Source: Dehalobacter alkaniphilus
GTDB lineage: Bacteria; Bacillota; Desulfitobacteriia; Desulfitobacteriales; Syntrophobotulaceae
Length of the DNA: 64,000 nt
Direction: 5' to 3'
NCBI GenBank assembly: GCA_040500365.1
Contig: CP148031.1
Location: 620,001-684,000 of the forward strand
The number at the start of each line of letters is the position of its first letter. The first letter of the stretch is position 1. The notes under the pieces are model-generated. The model was not told the DNA's origin, searched no databases, and worked only from the letters and a program-made list of their open reading frames with translations. Both the position numbers and the translations under genes were made by a program. Below, in pieces: positions 60,354 through 64,000 of the stretch.

Positions 60354-61145
60354 ATGGAAAAGATGCTAATAGAATTAATGATTCTTACAGTTGTTATTCA
60401 TATTGTCGATACCCTGGCCTACTCTGTACGCTTGAATTCCGTAAAAAGCGGACAGGTTGCTTTATCTTTTTCTCTTTTCAACATGTTTGTTCTTGTTTCA
60501 CGGACAGCCAACATGTTTCAGGGACCGTTAATTGCAAGCATTGTTGGTTTAAGTATAGCGCAAGGACTGAACCCGATCAGTGATTTGCGGTCGGTTATTT
60601 TTGCTGCGACAGCAGGGACCCTATTTGGAATCCTGCTTATACCTACATTCTTAAAAACATTTGAAGTTGCTGTCAAACGTTTAGAATTAGCCGGTTCTGT
60701 ACCTTCCTTGGTTGTCGAGGCCCTGCAGGCAAATAATATCAAGCGAATTGTAAAAAGTGCTGTACGGCCTTCGAAGACAATGCTGGAAAGACTAAGGTAT
60801 AGAGAGATACCCAAAAGGTTACTTGTTATTAATGTTTTGGTTACAGGCATATATACCATTGGGGTCCTTGCCGCTAATTACTCAGCTCTTCTGGTCTCGG
60901 AGCAAGCAGCACTAGCAGCAGCAGCTTCATCAGGAATCATTAATGGCATGGCAAGTATTCTACTTACTTTTTTTATCGACCCAAAATCGGCAATCTTTAC
61001 GGATCAGGCCTTGAAAGGAATAAGGCCTTATGCTGATGTGAAAGCATTGGTTATTATGCTTATTGCTACAAAACTAATTGGCACATTATTGGGGCAAGTG
61101 CTGTTTTTGCCGGCCGCCCAGATTATTGCAAGCTTTTACATGTAG
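60354..61145 (+). CDS. amj: Lipid II flippase Amj
   Basis: Amj (YdaH, DUF2837) is an alternative to MurJ that flips the peptidoglycan precursor lipid II. The 263-residue protein has about six membrane helices. Conserved stretches include HIVDTLAYSVRLNSVKSGQVALSFSLFN, SRTANMFQGPLIAS and FIDPKSAIFTDQALKG. It is coupled to the small gene upstream. No murJ is in the window. In Bacillus amj responds to envelope stress, which may also apply here. Confidence 0.88.
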   Translation: MEKMLIELMILTVVIHIVDTLAYSVRLNSVKSGQVALSFSLFNMFVLVSRTANMFQGPLIASIVGLSIAQGLNPISDLRSVIFAATAGTLFGILLIPTFLKTFEVAVKRLELAGSVPSLVVEALQANNIKRIVKSAVRPSKTMLERLRYREIPKRLLVINVLVTGIYTIGVLAANYSALLVSEQAALAAAASSGIINGMASILLTFFIDPKSAIFTDQALKGIRPYADVKALVIMLIATKLIGTLLGQVLFLPAAQIIASFYM

Positions 61146-61439
61146 TAATAACGTCTGTTCATCATGAATATAAGCAAGGAAATAAGAGCCTGTTTATTAA
61201 TACAATCAGGAATCGAAAATAGTTTTCACGGAAAATAAACATTGGAAGAAGGAATTAGCCAAATTGCCGAGAAATAAACAAAAGAATAGATGAGCTAATC
61301 TAATTACAGGCTAAAAGATTTGATCATAGTTTAATTAACAGCCAGGGAAAAAGCCGAGCATGGAAATGTTTGTCTTGTTGTTTTGATCCATGGTAAGCGA
61401 TGTAAGCGGCAGAATAATTTAATAAAGGGGGTCATTTTT

Positions 61440-61889
61440 TTGACGACAATGAGCTCAGTCACTGATTTTCTAGACCAGCGTACTTTAGCGGTGGTCGGGG
61501 TATCCAGATCCGAAAAGAAGTTCTCGCGTAGGCTGTATAGAACGTTAAAGAAGAGAGGGTATAATGTTTTTGCCGTAAATCCTAATATGGACAGTATTGA
61601 CGGCGAGATCTGCTATGAAAACCTTCAGTCTTTGCCGCAGAAAGCCGACGGTGCAGTGATCGTCGTCCCTCCGGACCAAACCAATAAGGTCGTTAGGGAC
61701 GCGGTAGAAGCTGGAATCAAACATATCTGGATTCAGCAGGGGGCTGAATCCAAAGAGGCTATAGACTATTGTACGGAAAATCATATAAACGTCATCCATG
61801 ACCAATGCGTCCTAATGTTTGCAGAACCATCGTTTCCTCATTCGTTCCACCGGTCCGTACTGAAGGTGTTTGGAAAACTTCCAAAATAG
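61440..61889 (+). CDS. CoA-binding domain protein
   Basis: The start is TTG 61440 (GGGGG site 8 bases upstream); ATG 61449 is an alternative. The approximately 149-residue protein has a CoA_binding Rossmann fold: TLAVVGVSRSEKKFSRRLYRTLKKRGYNVFAVNP and the VVPPDQTNKVVRDAVEAGIKHIWIQQGAES segment with a conserved QGAES. Family members are small and of uncertain role, some binding CoA or nucleotides. A strong terminator follows. Confidence 0.88.
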   Translation: MTTMSSVTDFLDQRTLAVVGVSRSEKKFSRRLYRTLKKRGYNVFAVNPNMDSIDGEICYENLQSLPQKADGAVIVVPPDQTNKVVRDAVEAGIKHIWIQQGAESKEAIDYCTENHINVIHDQCVLMFAEPSFPHSFHRSVLKVFGKLPK

Positions 61890-61896
61890 TAGGTTA

Positions 61897-61930
61897 GCCG
61901 GCTCAAAAAACATTTGAGCCGGCAATTTTT
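61897..61930 (+). terminator. Terminator after the CoA-binding gene
   Basis: GCCGGCTCAAA pairs with TTTGAGCCGGC and AATTTTTTT follows. Confidence 0.9.
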
Positions 61931-61949
61931 TTCAAGAAATGGATCAGCT

Positions 61950-63011
61950 TCACTCGACAATGGATACAATAAAGGTTGTAAGATCTTCGACAAGGTTATA
62001 TTCCTTAGCCTGGACATGGGCCAGCCCTTTGTCGGCGATTAATACCCTGATAATCGGGCGCATCGGCAAACTTTTATTTTGGTCAACCACAATCCCAACT
62101 TCACCTGTATTGAGCTTAACGGTACAGCCGGTCGGATAGGCCGCAACATGCTTTAAGAACGTTACAACCAACTGCTGGGAGAATAGCTTGTTCGCACATC
62201 CCATCACAATTTCACAGGCTTCATGCGGGACGATCCGGGAGTGGCCCGGGCCATCATTGACCAGATTATCATAGAAGTCGGCCAGCCCTACGATTTGAGC
62301 CAAGACATGGAGGTGCCGGCCGGACAGCTTCCGGGGATAGCCGTTTCCGTTCAGCCATTCGTGATGCTGCAAAGCAATATGCGCACTCAATAAGTTTAAT
62401 TCCGATTTGTTCCGAAGTATTTCAAATCCATGTACGGTATGCGTCTTATATAGGTCATTTTCCTTCAGAGTAAAGGCCTCACGTTTGGCGACAAGCTCTT
62501 TTGGCAGCTTGACAGTCCCTATATCGTGAAGCAAAGCCCCTACCGCCAGCGCCTCCAGGGTATCTTTATCCAGTCCCAAAGCTTTGCCCAAAATTGTCGC
62601 AAGGACACAAACACTGACTGAATGCGCATAAACTTGATTGTCATAGCTCCGCATATCTGTCAGGCTCAGAAATATCTTCTCTTGAAACAGAACGTCTCCG
62701 ATGATGTTGTTTACCGTCTTTTTTACCTGAAAACCATTGAGGTCTTTACCGATTCGTACCGCTTCCGCTGAATGCTCAATGGAGTTCATTGCCTCCCGCC
62801 TGTTTTCCTCGGAAATGACATCTTCGATAACAATATCCTTCGTTTCGTCATCGTCCACATAGACAATACTGATGCCCAGCTCTTTCAGCCGCTCGATATA
62901 GGGGGAGGTCAGCGTGACTCCTTTCCCAAGTAATGAACGGCCGTTATGCGAGAAAATGGTTCGTCCCAATACGTCTCCCTTTTGAAGCCGGTTTACACTT
63001 ACCTGACGCAA
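61950..63011 (-). CDS. HD-GYP domain protein, predicted c-di-GMP phosphodiesterase
   Basis: The start is TTG 63011 (GGAAG site 7 bases upstream), giving RQVSVNRLQKGDVLGRTIF, a DUF3391-like N-terminal domain; an in-frame ATG at 63086 would run through the terminator. The HD-GYP domain has HSVSVCVLATILG, LLHDIGTVKLP, HHEWLNGNGYP and ADFYDNLVND. The HD pair and the GNGYP variant of the GYP motif are kept. It probably hydrolyses c-di-GMP. The riboswitch upstream suggests its expression is set by the same second messenger. Confidence 0.9.
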   Translation of the reverse strand: MRQVSVNRLQKGDVLGRTIFSHNGRSLLGKGVTLTSPYIERLKELGISIVYVDDDETKDIVIEDVISEENRREAMNSIEHSAEAVRIGKDLNGFQVKKTVNNIIGDVLFQEKIFLSLTDMRSYDNQVYAHSVSVCVLATILGKALGLDKDTLEALAVGALLHDIGTVKLPKELVAKREAFTLKENDLYKTHTVHGFEILRNKSELNLLSAHIALQHHEWLNGNGYPRKLSGRHLHVLAQIVGLADFYDNLVNDGPGHSRIVPHEACEIVMGCANKLFSQQLVVTFLKHVAAYPTGCTVKLNTGEVGIVVDQNKSLPMRPIIRVLIADKGLAHVQAKEYNLVEDLTTFIVSIVE

Positions 63012-63054
63012 TTGTAATCTTCCTTTCCGATAAATCAGTGCTAGCTGAAGCAAC

Positions 63055-63082
63055 AAAAAAATCACCAGCAGATTGCATGGCG
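63055..63082 (-). terminator. Riboswitch expression platform terminator
   Basis: On the minus strand CGCCATGCA pairs with TGCTGGTG (one bulge) around a three-base loop and is followed by ATTTTTTT, between the c-di-GMP aptamer and the HD-GYP gene. Confidence 0.7.
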
Positions 63083-63104
63083 ACATTCAAAACAAACCTG
63101 AGCG

Positions 63105-63190
63105 GATTCGGTGGCCTGGCAGTCATCAGAATTATTCTGGAAGACCCATAGCTTTGCGTCCCTGGCTTTCACCAAGTTTGCCATTGTCGT
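63105..63190 (-). promoter_or_regulatory. Cyclic di-GMP-I (GEMM) riboswitch
   Basis: On the minus strand the aptamer reads GGCAAAC...GAAA...GGGACGCAAAGC...TGGGTC, then GACTGCCAGGCCACCG, which includes the conserved GGGACGCAAAGC core. It precedes a terminator and an HD-GYP phosphodiesterase gene, a sensible feedback arrangement. Confidence 0.88.
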
Positions 63191-63298
63191 TGCTCCTGTA
63201 TCCCTATTCGATTGATATTTCGGTCATAGAACTATTGTAGCACATCGCTTTCAGGTTCTACAGGGGTTATTCGGAAAAATTTAAAGGAGAAACTAAAA

Positions 63299-63688
63299 AT
63301 GGGAGCGGATAAAGTGGTTCATGAATCAGTTGATGGGTATATTTTGCAGTTCCCTGATGAGACACAGGAAATATTAAGAGCAATTAGAAATGTGATAAGA
63401 GAAGCAGCACCGGACGCAGTGGAAAAGATAAGCTATCAGATGCCTACGTTTGTACTGAACGGTAATCTCGTTCATTTCGCAGCATTCAAAAACCACATTG
63501 GATTTTATCCGACACCAAGCGGGATTGAAGCCTTTAAACAGGAACTGGCCGGTTATAAGGGAGCTAAAGGATCGGTACAATTCCCATTAAATAAGCCTAT
63601 TCCGTATGAGTTAATAAGCAAGATCGTGAAGTACAGAGTCGCGGAGAACGCGCATATCCCAAGAAGAATTCCGTGCTGCGATGTTTAG
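63299..63688 (+). CDS. DUF1801 family protein (YdhG-like)
   Basis: This 129-residue protein has the DUF1801 pattern: DETQEILRAIRNVIREAAPDAVEKISYQMPTF, then FKNHIGFYPTPSGIEAF and KGSVQFPLNKPIPYELI. Related Bacillus proteins were described as frataxin-like iron chaperones, but a general role is not proven. ATG 63299 follows AGGAG. It reads away from the HD-GYP gene. Confidence 0.85.
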   Translation: MGADKVVHESVDGYILQFPDETQEILRAIRNVIREAAPDAVEKISYQMPTFVLNGNLVHFAAFKNHIGFYPTPSGIEAFKQELAGYKGAKGSVQFPLNKPIPYELISKIVKYRVAENAHIPRRIPCCDV

Positions 63689-63744
63689 ATACGGCCCTTA
63701 ATGTTTGGGAAATGCTAAAAAATGTTTATCAGGAGATGCATGCG

Positions 63745-64000
63745 ATGGTTAAATCAATGGTAAGTAAAGAATACAGGCGAAAATGCGCCGACTTTTCATT
63801 ATGCGGATTGAATTGCTGTCTCTGTCCGCGCTTTCATACGGACGGTTCTTCAAAGTGCCCCGGCTGCGGGGGTCCGGACTTTTTTTTGAAGCATCCTTCC
63901 TGTGCCGTAATTACCTGTAATAAAAAGCATCAAAATGTTGAATACTGTTTTGAATGCAGTGTCTATCCATGTGAGAGGTATCAGGCTCCAAGCGAGGCCG
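63745..64000 (+). CDS. DUF3795 family cysteine-rich protein, 3' end beyond the window
   Basis: The frame begins VKSMVSKEYRRKCADFSLCGLNCCLCPRF after an AGGAG site and continues with CPGCGG, HPSCAVITCNKK and CFECSVYPCERY, the regular cysteine pattern of DUF3795 metal-binding-type proteins. The C-terminus is cut by the window end. The function is unknown. Confidence 0.75.
   Translation, partial: MVKSMVSKEYRRKCADFSLCGLNCCLCPRFHTDGSSKCPGCGGPDFFLKHPSCAVITCNKKHQNVEYCFECSVYPCERYQAPSEA

Noticed and set aside
1..64000. CRISPR arrays, rRNA and tRNA genes
   Set aside because: I looked for regular short direct repeats with unique spacers, tRNA T-loop motifs and rRNA signatures and saw none. The repeated sequences at 41-58 kb are attC sites and intron ends, not CRISPR repeats.

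Overview
The window looks like the chromosome of a strictly anaerobic, Gram-positive Clostridia, most probably a Desulfitobacterium/Dehalobacter-type member of the Peptococcaceae (an inference from gene content, not proven here). Supporting signs are low-to-middle GC, strong AGGAGG ribosome sites with many TTG/GTG starts, a leucine T-box, NrdR with class III ribonucleotide reductase (NrdD/NrdG), FeoA/FeoB, a CymR/IscR-like Rrf2 regulator, a DUF1540 protein and Amj.

Region 1 (1-12.3 kb) is a sulfur/methionine/polyamine block: larE, cysE, an Rrf2 regulator, cysK, pdxS, metY, mnmA, carboxynorspermidine synthase, nspC and metA. larE and cysK share an ACCATA-N5-TATRGT inverted repeat, which suggests one cysteine regulon. 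The spermidine operon is preceded by a long, promoter-driven, highly structured RNA (about 7929-8336) ending in an intrinsic terminator. I cannot assign it to any known riboswitch class, and it is one of the two best leads in the window.

Region 2 (12.3-39.3 kb) is ordinary core genome: typA, a CHAP-domain cell-wall protein, a divergent cis-prenyltransferase, T-box-leuA, speD, murI, a DUF190/fluC pair, feoA-feoB-feoC under Fur boxes, a lipoprotein, htpG, a ZIP transporter, a two-component system, metH, a repeat protein, and nrdR-nrdD-nrdG behind a NrdR box.

Region 3 (39.3-58.2 kb) is accessory DNA and the main discovery. Several attC sites are spaced between small genes. Their outer core sites covary cassette by cassette exactly as integron cassettes should: the first bases of each cassette are complementary to the R'' core at its own 3' end. 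No functional integron integrase is visible; a decayed tyrosine recombinase lies directly upstream. The array is therefore an integron-like cassette cluster (CALIN type) in a Firmicute, where such arrays are rare. Two full group II introns sit inside attC sites (43090-44991 and 47569-49496), one intron head is stranded in a third attC (58171-58228), and a nested intron-in-intron remnant lies at about 51.18-51.29 kb. Cargo includes a SprT-like zincin, a HEPN-like protein, an AlbA_2 (Schlafen-type) protein, a DUF4362 lipoprotein with a premature TAG, membrane proteins and an FRG-domain protein. Several of these families occur in defence contexts. Three kinds of insertion sequence have invaded the right half.

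Region 4 (58.2-64 kb) returns to chromosomal-type genes: a saccharopine-dehydrogenase-like reductase, a small ORF with amj, a CoA-binding protein, an HD-GYP phosphodiesterase behind a c-di-GMP-I riboswitch and terminator, a DUF1801 protein and a partial DUF3795 protein.
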